In this document: positions 1 through 9,665 of the stretch, one piece after another
Layout: each line of letters starts with the position of its first letter
Position numbering within the stretch: position 1 is the stretch's first letter
Assembly: GCF_024139115.2 (NCBI RefSeq)
Contig: NC_085140.1
Span: 294,529,293-294,593,292, forward strand
Reading direction: 5' to 3'
DNA from: Armigeres subalbatus
Taxonomy: Eukaryota; Arthropoda; Insecta; Diptera; Culicidae
Length of the DNA: 64,000 bases
Program-made: the position numbers and the translations under genes
Notes under the pieces: generated by a model
What the model saw: the letters and a program-made list of their open reading frames with translations, nothing else
Told to the model about the DNA's origin: nothing
The model's database searches: none

Positions 1-1079
1 AGCACCGATAACATCGTCAGTAAAATGTGCCAGAACCCAGAACAGTGAAGAGCGGTCGCTAGAACGACGTTCAGGATAGCCGACATCCTACAACGAAGTT
101 GGCGAATAGAGCAGTAGCAGGCAGCCTTCGCATATAGCGGACCATGAGTACTCCGCCGCGGAAGTCGTGAATATATATGTCGATAATGAATGGGAACGCC
201 AGTGCCAGCTACCGCGCGTAGCCGCAGAACGTTGCGAAACGGCCGGTTTCGGAGGAGCTCCCGCTTTCGCGGAACTTCTTATTGGAGTAGTTTAGATCCG
301 CCGTCGGGGACTATCCGAGTCGTTCGCGATCGCGACCGAAGCGGGAGCTAAATGGCTCAATGAATAAGCTGAGAGCGGAATGGATCAAGGCAATCGTGGC
401 GCGCGAATGCACCGGCATTGGGTCCTTGGGGCACCACTGAACCGGAAGCTATCTCCACCCGGAATATTTGGTCTGACCTCGGCACTCGTCCGGTCACCCG
501 TTCGAGTGAGAATGTGCATAGGACTTGAGCGGATTTATAAACATGCTGACCAGGTGAAAGTGTAGTGTTGGTAATGTAACAGCCATCTACGGATGCGGGT
601 CGTCGGTAACGGGGGAGCTTCCGCCGCCGGGGGACTCCCCGTCGGAGTAGGATAGATCCGCCGCCGGGAACTATCTGAGTAGCTTGTGAGAGTGTTGAGA
701 GCTAATTGGCTCTAAAAATAAAAATAAAAAAGAAAATAGATGTGGTGCTGAATGGCACAAGGGAAAAAAGGGCTCAAGGGCTCAACGCTTTTGTGTGCTT
801 GCTGCCACCAAAAAGGGAGCCTAATGGCTCAGATGTAGCACAAAACATAGAAGAGAGACACACTGAAAGGTATCGTTTTGGGAGGTGTACTTTCAGTACT
901 GCTTTCCCCCACAGAAGTGATACTGTAAGGTAATCCCGGGGAAAACAGGGCATTAGAAGAGAGGGTTACTCAGGGTTACCTTCGGTTACTTTGATGGATT
1001 TAGTGGGTCCGGCGGTCTGGCCTTCTGTCTACCGCGTCAACCCCACTCTCTGAGTGATAATTTCAGGTGTCTATATGCA
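1..1079. repeat. Unassigned sequence with internal direct repeats
   Basis: No convincing gene. Two related blocks, about 252-358 and 612-712, share the order GGAGCT..CC, GGAGTAG..TAGATCCGCCG, GGGAACTATC-GAGTA-type sequence and end in GAGCTAA(A/T)TGGCTC. A third short GAGCCTAATGGCTC palindrome lies at about 818-831. The spaced repeats suggest part of a mobile element or a repeat-containing leader, but I see no terminal repeats or protein motif to classify it. Confidence 0.4.
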
Positions 1080-1771
1080 GATTTGCCTTCATCCCTCTAT
1101 AAAAAAGTGCTGGATTTAGGAGTCACAATGGTAAAGTATGGGCAACAAAATCAACCTTCTGAAAATCTTACCAGGACCGAATTCCAGGGATCAAAATGGG
1201 GAGAGCAGGAGCCATAACATCAATTACAATGAAACTGGGCATGCTGCTGCTTAAATTTCATGAACAAATATGCGGAACTCAAAGAATGCTATTTGAACTT
1301 GAAATTGACCTTCTGGAATTTCGACCAGGGCCGGAATCAGGGGTCAAAATGGGAGTCCGACCCAGGTAAAAATTTCAGAAGGTCAATTTGCAATTGCAAA
1401 CAGAATTCTTTGAGCTCCTGATGTGTTTTCATGAAGTTTGAGCAGTCGCATGCCCAAATTCATTATAATTGGTGTTATGACCCCTGCTTTACCCATTCTG
1501 ACCCCTGAATACGGCCCAGGTCGGAATTTCAGATGGTCAATTTCAAGTTCAAATAGCATTCTTTGAGTTCCGTATGTATGTTGAAGAAGTTTGAGCAGTC
1601 GCATGCCCAGTTTCATTGTAATTGGTGTTATGGCCCCTGTTCTCCCAATTATGACCCCTGAATCTGATTATATTCGAAATTTCAGAAGATCAATTTTAAT
1701 TGCAAACAAAATTCTTTGAGCTCCTGATGTGTACTCTCGAAGCTTGAGCAGTCGCATGCCCAGTATCATTG
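1080..1771. repeat. ~153-bp tandem repeat array (left part)
   Basis: Forward units begin near 1370, 1525 and 1677 (AATTTCAGAAGGTCAATTT-like start) and run through GAGCTCCTGATGTG, GCAGTCGCATGCCCA, ATTGGTGTTATG and TGACCCCTGAAT. A unit in the opposite orientation covers about 1165-1365, giving a head-to-head arrangement. The third forward unit stops at 1771, where a TA-target MITE is inserted, and resumes at 3552. Family unknown. Confidence 0.75.
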
Positions 1772-1869
1772 TACAGTCAATCCTCCATGAGTCGATGTTC
1801 TATGACTCGATATCCCTTCAAACAACTCCCAAGGATTTTCTCTTCCACATCTCGATATTTCCATGAGTC

Positions 1870-2013
1870 AAGTTTCTAAAACGACGAATCCAGGAGGTCC
1901 AAGAATGGCAATCGCGCGCGACTACTGCAACATGCGAAACTGTGGCGCCGGCGATGTTCAACGTATGGAACCCAGACCTGCTGGGAGCTTTCCGATTCAG
2001 CATGGATGAATAG
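1870..2013 (+). pseudogene. Possible C-terminal remnant of the LINE ORF2
   Basis: The first 47 codons of the LINE insert are open and end at TAG 2011-2013. The last residues read NPDLLGAFRFSMDE, an acidic/aromatic ending that would suit a retrotransposon ORF2 C-terminus just before a 3' UTR. This is inference: no catalytic motif is present in so short a piece, and the reading frame begins at the truncation point. Confidence 0.3.
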
Positions 2014-2175
2014 ACGGACGGGAATGTAATGGACTACGCGGTGAGCTCGTTTCATGCTTCCTATTTAAAATCTCTTTGCAAACGTTTCAATGGAATTTTA
2101 TCATTCCTTCATATACCTATATGAAGTAATTTTGACAAAGAACGGCATACCTATTTGTGTACTGTGTAGTATGGG

Positions 2176-2599
2176 CAAGGATGTTAACGATCATTCAGTA
2201 ATTTGCGTTCGATCATTTAGTAGTTTGTCAATAACACATTCCAGAAGCTGAATTTCAAAATATGTTGTATGGTGGACTTCTAGTGCGAAGCTTTTCCTAC
2301 AACGTTGCCTAATGGTTTGTTATTAGAATTCAACTAATAACAGAGTTAGAGCGCTAATTGCAGTAACTCAAACTAAATGATTGGAATTTTGTTATCATTT
2401 TGTCTAAGTTACTGAAACTATAGCTATAACTCTGTTACTAGTGGAATTCAAACAACGAACCATTAGGCAGAGTCGTAGAAAAACCTTCGCACTAGAAGTC
2501 CACCATACAACATATTTTGAAATTCAGCTTCTGGAATGTGTTATTGACAAACTACTAAATGATCAAACGCAAATTACTGAATGATCGTTAACATCCTTG
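2176..2599. mobile_element. hAT-type foldback MITE, 424 bp
   Basis: Exact 8-bp duplications AGTATGGG lie at 2168-2175 and 2600-2607. The element starts CAAGGATGTTAACGATCATT and ends with its reverse complement. The arms (about 2176-2350 and 2430-2599) are long and nearly perfect inverted repeats, leaving only a short centre, so the whole element can fold on itself. The 8-bp duplication indicates a hAT-type transposase acting in trans. No ORF of its own. Confidence 0.93.
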
Positions 2600-3551
2600 A
2601 GTATGGGTTACACTTCCACAGTTGATGTAGGCACATATTGCGTTTTATCTTTTCTATGTGCCAGACTAAATGTGCCAGACTAAATAAACGGTTCAAGCCA
2701 TGGTACGCCTTTGCACTAGTGCTTGGATACCCTACCAGACAAATTTTATTATCGACGCGGGTGTTTATGGAAAAGATACAATCAAATTATAGTTTTTCAA
2801 GCATTAGGAAATTCAAGAACGTAGCACGTATTAATGTCTGTTGATGTACATAATATCATTTATATATACCTAGACAAGAGCGAATAATGTTTTCAAAAAA
2901 GGGGCAATAAGTACACTCAATCCTTGACATAAATACTTTTAGTTTAAATTTGACATTAGCACATGCGGGGAGGGGTTTTCCATATATGATTCTTCTCTTC
3001 TCGTTTCAGAGAGCGAGCAATGGCGCTTAAACCTAGGCTTATTAGCCAGGGCAAGTCTAATACCTTGTCCCATCCCAGGAAGTTAAACATCTAGGAAAAC
3101 GGGTGACATAAATTTCTTAGCATGGTCACTCCCAACGTTTGAATAAACTTATCATATCATTTGCTTATGATGATATTCCAAAACTAAATTCCCTACCAAC
3201 CATCCAACTCCTTGACATCTATGAGGGCGTCGGTGAGTCGCTGACCTCTCACTAAGTAGATGTCATATCATCATTTCCTTCCCTTCCCTAGTAACGGAGA
3301 AGATGGGCGTGGCCAGCAATGGTAGTTTTCATGCTTTATCATTTTGGACCTCCAATTGGGTTGCTATTAATTCCCAAATAGTAATCCATAAGCAGTTGGG
3401 GTAAGAAAGTTAAAGAATATACATGACAGCTATCAGTATGCAATCTACGAAATACTCCGTTACAACGCAACGCAACGCAACGCAACGCACATCTCGATAT
3501 TTCCATGAGTCGATGGTCCCTTCAATATCGACCCATGGAGGTTTGACTGTA

Positions 3552-3660
3552 ATAAGTGTTATGGACACTGCTCTCTCAATTTTGATCCCTGAGTCCGGCC
3601 CTGGCTGAAATTTTACAAGGTCAAATTCAATTACAAACAGCATAGCTATTCCCATTGAAC
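3552..3660. repeat. ~153-bp tandem repeat array (right part)
   Basis: Continuation of the 1080-1771 array after the MITE: AAGTGTTATGG, TTTTGATCCCTGAGTCCGGCC, then the start of a further unit (GAAATTTTACAAGGTCAAATT) that decays by about 3660. Confidence 0.75.
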
Positions 3661-6578
3661 ACAAATGAAAATGCGAGGAATTCCGACGATGAGAGGCTGA
3701 ATTCTAGCCATTTGAAAAAAAATCCGTTCGTCCTGGGTCGTAATCGTGAATTTCGTGCCATTCTCCATAAATTCGAGATGCAAACAGATCTTGGAAATTG
3801 ACTGCACTTTCACCGAATTGAAATTGTAATGTTCTTCGTGAAACAATACTGCTGACCGTTCAAAGAACATTGTATTCGGATAACATTTCTACTACTATCA
3901 AATAATTGATTGAAATTCACTTCGTGTAAACTCGCAGCGTACTCGCCCAACTTATTGAAGGGTCAACGAGCTTCAATATCTCTTGAGTTATCTATGAAAT
4001 ATTGAAAAATTAAATCACTAGCTGAAAGTGTACGTATGGATTTATTTGACACTTGATTTTGTCATCAATAATACGTAAAAGAAATATTTTGAGTTTTGTC
4101 AGTATTGCATTAAATTGTCGATATTGTGCATCCCTAAATGGCCGGAACGAAATTACGACAGCGGCTCTCCGTGGATGCGTGTGCATCACGAAGAGGCATC
4201 TGAGTCATGGCTTGCTTCTCGGCGATTGACACGCTGAGGTGTGAATTTATAAACACACGCTGAATGCATTTTACTCAAACCCCACAGATATGGCGGACGT
4301 CCTTTCATACATAGCACATACCTACATAGAACAACAAAGCTCAAATTCCGTGTTTATGATGCGGAAATGAATCATCTGAAATCATTAGATTCCAACTTTA
4401 AATTGTAGTATTTATTGCCACTCATCTCAACTTTACCATACACCCGTGTCAAGTAGTGGAAATGAAATTTAATCACCGCCGCCCTGTAATTGAATACCAA
4501 CCACTCTATCGTGTCTTACAGATCGTTTGATTAACATAACATACTCACTTAGCAATAAGCAAGTGAACATGCGGCAGAGAAACCCTCACTGAATCGAGCA
4601 GAGTTACGCGCCATCGCCACACCATCGCCTCCCGCCTCCGGCGAATTACTAATGAGTGTCAGGTTCATCTTCACACGGTCGAAGAGCCGCCGCTGCCGCC
4701 GACGCCACCAAGCATCCCATTTAAATGCGAGATAAACGGCACAAGCAGAAGCTATCGCACCGGATCACATCAGTCGGCGGCGTGGTCGATCGTCGCATGT
4801 CGATAGATACCAGACGAGACCGGCGGCGGCAACGATGACGACTTGGGTGCGACCTTGACATTAGTGCAGATAAAATGTGACGGATTTAGTGCCAAGGAAT
4901 TTATGAGTGCCGTACTATGCGGTTGATTAAGGATGCCGGGCGAAGTTCATTGCCACCGTGAGGACCGGTAATAAGGAAGCGTTTTGGGTAAACTATATGC
5001 ATGATTTGAGATGGGTATCTTTCAGTAGTTTTACTATACGGTGATGTCATGTCATGAAAAATCCTTTAGCCCTTGGTCATAGTAGAATTGTATACTATAT
5101 ACATCATATTATCGAAGTAACGAAAACCCTTCATCAAATCATTTAGACGAATGACAGATATCATAACAGAATGGTTCTGATTAGGTCGATCAAATGTTGA
5201 AATCAAGACTGTAGAAGAGGCAGTGATTAATACGATGAACACGAAATGAATTACCTTGAATGATTCAATTCGCATTCATCTAAATTATTTGGATTCTGAA
5301 ACTGATAAATCGTTTCGTATACCCAAGAACTTTTGAGATCTAAATTTGTTATCATAATGCTCATAATGGCCACCCAGGAATGGCTTGAATAGCACGTCAC
5401 TATGGCCACCAAGTAAGGAAATGTCGCACATTATTACCGCCATATGGTGGAATTTCTGAGTCAACAGAAAAGTATGCACCTACCTATATGCAAACAGTTA
5501 CAAAGTTGCAATCTTTACTATTGATAGCTGGTTTTATTTCCTTCGGGAGGTTATATCACGAAGTGAAGATAAAACAAGAAAAGCTTCTTAATAGGCTAAT
5601 TATTTGCACTGACCAATCTCGAACGATACGCAAGAAAGCCGTAAATTATCCATTAGCAGTTGGCGCGCGAGAAGGTTCACTCCAACATCTGATTAGCTAA
5701 TCGGAATCGAACGCAAAAAGCTCACAGTTCAGCGGAGCTGTCTGTGGTGGCGGTGGCCCGCGCGCGTGCATTTGCCGGCAATTTGCGTAAGAAATTAGAG
5801 CGTTTGAGCTGCGCGGCTGGAGTTGGACATAAATTTCCGCATCCATGGGCTTAGGTAAACATGCGCACTGGTTCGTCCGAATCAGTGCCAGTAGGTAACG
5901 TGAATCGTGCTTTGGTGACGGGACACTTACCATTTTTTTTGCGTTTCATTATTGCATTTTGCTATTTCCTGGGTCGTTTTTTTCGAAGTCACACTTAGGT
6001 AGGTTGTTCACTTCAAATTTGCATTCGATTCTACACTTTGCGTGCCCAGTTTTAAATATGCGTATTCCTTAAATTGTTGGCAGTCGTGACTGTGCTGAAA
6101 AGCGTTCCATTCAATTCAGTTCATTGCATAATTTGTCGGTTATATGTTAAGTCGCTTCCGTTGGTTATCAGGACTTTCAAGTTGTATAATGTCATTTAAA
6201 ATATGCTGACTCCGAAAGCAGTCACATTAAACATAGCTTCGTATATACATTTATTTATATATGCATTTCTCTACATCTATTTTCAGGTAAATCTACCAGA
6301 AAAACAAGTCGGGACACTAGTTCGTTCGAAGAGCATGCTGTAAAAAAGAAGACTACCCGATTAGCAATTCAAACCACCAAGACTGGTAAGATACCGACCA
6401 AGCATGACAGAGACTGTCGAGAACTCAGTTCGTAAATTCTTCCGAAAGTCATTGACTTTCGTTTGCTGAGTGGGATCTGCGATCTGACAAATAGAGATTT
6501 TTTTTCGCATCTTCTGGGGTTCTTCCTACACTAATCATTCGGGTTTGGAAAAGGATGTTTTGTTATGGGTTGCTGCTA
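3661..6578. other. Non-coding, no recognised gene
   Basis: I see no supported gene. Only short ORFs occur. The 4600-5000 stretch is GC-richer than its surroundings (CGG/GCC runs, a TCAGT at 4770-4774, possible donor-like GTGAGG/GTAATA at about 4960) and could be a leader exon, but nothing decides it. The rest is AT-rich, unique-looking sequence. Confidence 0.5.
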
Positions 6579-7279
6579 CACCCAACCAGAGATTGCAACA
6601 TTTTATTGCAATCTCGCATTAGTTTCGCGTACAGTTTGTCATAATTTGCGACATATGCACAGATTGTATTAAGTAAACGGCAGGCCCTTGTATTAGGTCT
6701 CCGGTCACGAGAAAATAAGAACTGGTTATGTGTTAGTGTCTACATTGAATCTAATTTTACACTCCCCATCGAGGAGTGAAATGCTGTATACTTCGACAAC
6801 CTCAGCAAGCATACAAAAACTGGACCAAAGGCGGAATTGAACCCGGACCCTCCACACTAAGCACATCTAGACTGACGCGCTAACCATCTGGACTATTTAT
6901 CAGATAAGGAACGACGCGACCAAAGGCAATCATTATCCACGTTTCATGCTATGCGGATGTGACAAGTGGAAGGGTAACAGGGATAGCAATGAGTGATACG
7001 AGTGGAATAAGCACCGTGCATATTTGTGTCCTTTTCCGTTATCAAGCTAAATGGAATCGGAAAGATTGTGTGGGTTAAAGTTTTATTGCTGTACACGATT
7101 CATATACTTGTTCTATGAGGAGTAAACGAGATTCGTTTGGATGTATTGATCGAAACCAAATAAACCGACTTAATGCAATGAGCTGTATTAACAAGTATGA
7201 CATTCTCTGATCGGATTGAATGCGAGATGTGATACAAAATGCTTAATACAAAGAATGTCATACAGAATTGTTTTGGGTG
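6579..7279 (-). mobile_element. 701-bp TA-target MITE with tRNA-like core, copy 1
   Basis: Ends CACCCAA...TTGGGTG flanked by TA (6577-6578, 7280-7281). The whole element is repeated in opposite orientation at 34902-35607 with only small differences (for example a longer C run in the second copy). The minus strand carries a tRNA-like module around 6805-6895: GGTTAGCGCGTCAGTC (A-box-like) and GGGTTCAATTCC (B box, with T-loop TTCAATT). The short TIR and TA target suggest Tc1/mariner mobilisation; the core suggests an internal pol III promoter. A captured SINE or tRNA-like insertion is an alternative. Confidence 0.85.
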
Positions 7280-7281
7280 TA

Positions 7282-7584
7282 TAGGGAACTGGATGGTATT
7301 TCGAAATATCTTCGGTGTGAATCCTATAGAGAGAAATTTATCCGATAGCAATTTTATGCTAATATTTCACAGTCGTATATTTTATAAGTTAGCGGTCAAC
7401 GGCTTCGAATGAATGCTGCCAAGGTTGACCAGATGCATTTATGCTAAAAACGCTGCAAACCTGTATGGCTGTACAAAAACGCTGATCAACAACTTGATTT
7501 ATTGTGTTTGAAGGTGCTAATTCATTATTTATTTCAAAGACAGTACATATGCATTAGTAGCATCCCAAGCAAACAATTAGATTT
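7282..7584. other. Spacer, nothing recognised
   Basis: Unique AT-rich sequence between two repeats. It shares nothing with the 80-bp spacer at the second copy (34831-34899), so the two repeat families were not copied here as one block. Confidence 0.6.
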
Positions 7585-7860
7585 TTGCCTTTCTCGTATA
7601 CTAAGTATACGTAAATATTAAAGGATCACTCCAAAACTGAACTTTTGATAGAAGGCTCGAAGACCCAAAGATTTATATACAAATCGACTGTATGTGTGTA
7701 TGTATGTTTGTGTGGGTACAAAAACAAGAAAAACACAATTTTTTAAACTTAGGCTTATCTGATTAGCTTGCAACAGGCTGCATTCGACGCGGAATCCTGC
7801 CTAATTCGCTATAGAAAATTGACCCAATCGGCCATTGCGTTCCGAAACTATTGTAAAAAA
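7585..7860 (+). repeat. GCCTTTCTCG-type interspersed repeat, copy 1
   Basis: Starts TTTTGCCTTTCTCGTATAC. It contains AAGGATCACTCCAAAACTGA, a degenerate (TG)n tract, and CTTGCAACAGGCTGCATTCG..GGAATCCTGCCTAATT. The same order is found in reverse at 34560-34830, and related pieces occur at 8850-9060, 37640-37842 and 63771-64000. A short AGTATAC/GTATACT palindrome lies at the start. It looks like a MITE or foldback family; its true ends are not defined here. Confidence 0.75.
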
Positions 7861-8106
7861 AAAATGTTTTTCCTCCATTTTTACAAAAGGAACAAAAGGA
7901 AGGAGGAACTTCTAAAAGAAAATTCAAAAACAAAAAAAAATCCCAAAACTGATACATTTCATTCAAATGAACGTAAATATGAATTAATAGAAATAACTCA
8001 ATCTACCTCCCTAGTAAGCGATATTAGGTGATGAATATTTTCACGTTATTTATGGTGAGGGGCATACTTTTGAAAATGGTGATTAGATCCAAAATAACCG
8101 TTTACT

Positions 8107-8265
8107 TTGGGGGTCCCGTAGCATAGTTGGCTGCACCTTCGCCTTATAAGCGAATGGTCATGGGTCAGACTAACAGCCCCTCCACCAAACCCTCGTCAGT
8201 CACCGGATGCGCAGCCCATGCGGTAGCGTATTGTGAGACGCGCATTATCGTCATGGATTTGTTAA
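8107..8265 (+). mobile_element. tRNA-derived SINE fragment (Feilai-like)
   Basis: GGGGGTCCCGTAGCATAGTT is tRNA-like, with an A-box-like TAGCATAGTTGGCTGC followed by CTTATAAGCGAATGGTCATG, where the anticodon arm and T arm would fall, then GGGTCAGACTAACAGCCCC as a decayed B box. The sequence continues CTCCACCAAACCC..GTCAGTC, as in Aedes SINEs. The Feilai assignment is from memory of the family's head and is tentative. An ORF across this region is accidental. Confidence 0.7.
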
Positions 8266-8285
8266 AGGATGTTTTGAAAATCCTT

Positions 8286-8707
8286 AGAGTGAAATCAGCA
8301 GTGATTCAAATCGTTCGGGGCTGTCAGTTTGAATATGAATCTGAAACATTAATTTCCCCAGCAGCTGTTCTAGATTTATTTTTTATACCAGTCAAATGTC
8401 AAAAAAATAAAACTGGTGTAACGCTCCGTTCTATTTTCTGCAGAGTTGAACCACGAATAAATCACGAGATTCAAATATTTTTCAATTGTTTTGGTGTATG
8501 AACGTGTCATTTTATCTATCGATCAATCCACTTTGCAGTTACAGCGCCTTTCGAGGCAGCAACATAACGATTTCATTAAATTGAAAATTTGAAAAACATG
8601 GAAGTCTGCTGGGGAAACCAGCGAGTTTGTTCTATTTTGCTACAGATTCAAACTAGAATAGTGGTCGAAAATTTAGAATGAAACTGAATCACTACTGATT
8701 TCACTCT
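8286..8707. mobile_element. Foldback element, TIR AGAGTGAAATCAG
   Basis: AGAGTGAAATCAGCAGTGAT at 8286 pairs with the end at 8707. Further paired blocks occur inside (AGTTTGAAT..GAATCTG; TTTCCCCAGCAG). The arms have diverged and indels interrupt them. No clear target duplication. No coding sequence. Confidence 0.65.
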
Positions 8708-8849
8708 TATAATTTTCCGATTTTTTTGTTGTCGCATCAAAACTTTATTTAAGAGGAAATAATTGGCGGTGGGGGTGGTGGCGCATTTTTTTTATTGACG
8801 CATTATTGACTCTAAAAATGTTAAACAAAATTATTTCCTCCGCGGATTT

Positions 8850-9060
8850 TGTTTTATTCCTTTTTGCCTTTCTCGTACAACAAAGTTGTACCGAAAGGCT
8901 ATCATTTCACTACGAAAACGAACTTTTTATAGAAGCCTCGGAGACCCATAGTGTTATATACCAATCGACTCAGCTCGACAAACTGAGCACATGTCTGTCT
9001 GTCCGTGTGTATGTGTGTGTATGTGTGTGCACAAAATCTATAAAAAACATTAGACAACTT
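8850..9060 (+). repeat. GCCTTTCTCG-type interspersed repeat, copy 2, with (TG)n
   Basis: TTTTTGCCTTTCTCGTACAA..AAAGGCTATC, then GAGACCCATAGTGTTATATA, CAATCGACTCAGCTCGACAA, then a (TG)n tract at about 9003-9030. Same family as 37640-37842. Confidence 0.8.
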
Positions 9061-9091
9061 TTCGTATAGTAATCCTAGACCGATTTTGCGA

Positions 9092-9390
9092 ATTACCGTT
9101 AAATTCTTAAAAATCAGAAGCTGATCATTTGTCATTAATTTGCACGTTAGGATTTCTTCAAACAAGTTATTCGAATAAAACATAAATCAAATCATATGAT
9201 ATTTGACGCTTACAACAAACGACTTCCAAATTTGGTTAATTTCACCACATGTCTGTATGCTTTTACCATTGAGTAACAGTAACAAGTGGAATCAAAGCTT
9301 CTTTGTTCGAACAACTTGTTTAAAGAAATCGTAACGTGCAAATTTATGACAAATGCTCAGCTTCTGATTTTTAAGAATTTAACGGTAAAT
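9092..9390. mobile_element. Foldback element with ~97-bp arms
   Basis: The arm at 9092-9188 (ATTACCGTTAAATTCTTAAA..) is repeated in reverse at 9294-9390 with few mismatches; the loop of about 105 bp contains a CCACATGTCTGTATGC stretch. Terminal duplications were not recognised. Confidence 0.75.
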
Positions 9391-9559
9391 CGCTCATTGG
9401 CAATTATATTACACAAATGCCCAGGGAAAAAAGAGGAATAATAATATAATAACTTAGCAATGATTTGTCATGAATTCAAGAATTGCACTTCTCGAAATGC
9501 TGAAAATCGATGCTCGAAAATCACTTTAACATCCCCCTCTTGTCATAAGACGAGTTTCT
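9391..9559. other. Spacer, nothing recognised
   Basis: AT-rich, no feature seen. It may include the distal part of the Penelope-type sequence described next (minus-strand downstream). Confidence 0.4.
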
Positions 9560-9665
9560 ACAATCCCATTGAATTCCACCACTTAATTGTATCTTGACAG
9601 ATACGTATTTCGACCTCAACAGTAAGGCCGTCTTCAGTGTCTCGTACTTGACTCGACTTTAACAT
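9560..9665 (-). mobile_element. Terminal piece of a Penelope-like element
   Basis: On the minus strand this reads GAGTCAAGTACGAGACACTG, the ribozyme-like core, then CAAGATACAATTAAGTGGTG. The architecture (a hammerhead-like core in a short terminal piece with no ORF) matches the known presence of hammerhead motifs in Penelope-like element terminal repeats. No reverse transcriptase or GIY-YIG sequence is nearby, so this is an isolated end. Confidence 0.55.
9596..9641 (-). ncRNA. Hammerhead-ribozyme-like motif
   Basis: Read on the minus strand: helix I strand GACA (9641-9638); CTGAAGA, fitting the CUGANGA core (9637-9631); helix II strands GGCC (9629-9626) and GGTC (9615-9612); GAA (9611-9609); a very short helix III ATACGTAT (9608-9601); C at the cleavage position (9600); and TGTC (9599-9596) pairing with GACA. 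One unpaired C (9630) lies between the core and helix II, which a canonical hammerhead lacks. The short helix III is usual for Penelope-type hammerheads. Activity is untested. Confidence 0.55.

Larger units (their letters stand above)
1870..3487 (+). mobile_element. 5'-truncated LINE fragment, copy A, with (CAACG)n tail
   Basis: A 24-bp direct repeat (1846-1869 and 3488-3511, beginning CACATCTCGATATTTCC) flanks this segment and is read as the target-site duplication. The insert ends in (CAACG)n at about 3463-3487, a simple-repeat tail as in several LINE clades. The terminal part (from about 3010) matches the 19350-19988 and 29599-30185 copies: GAGAGCGAGCAA, GACATCTATGAGGGCGTCGGTGAGTCGCTG, AACGGAGAAGATGGGCGTGGCC in order. 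It carries a later hAT MITE at 2176-2599. The clade cannot be fixed without ORF2. Confidence 0.85.
1774..3549. mobile_element. TA-target MITE (Tc1/mariner or pogo type), split by a LINE
   Basis: The ends are inverted repeats: CAGTCAATCCTCCATGAGTC at 1774 and, on the other strand, CAGTCAAACCTCCATGGGTC ending at 3549. TA dinucleotides flank both sides (1772-1773 and 3550-3551), and the host tandem repeat continues across the join (CATTG|TA|ATAAGTGTTATG). That is direct evidence of one insertion. Without the LINE inside, the element is only about 134 bp plus one target copy. TA duplication and a CAGT-type terminus are typical of Tc1/mariner-related MITEs. A similar element is at 27863-28182. Confidence 0.85.

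Noticed and set aside
4700..4975. Promoter and first exon around TCAGT 4770
   Set aside because: GC-rich and not repetitive, but no TATA box at the right distance, no matching downstream element at about +30, and no coding frame.
8127..8501. 124-codon ORF
   Set aside because: It starts inside a tRNA-derived SINE and runs into a foldback element.
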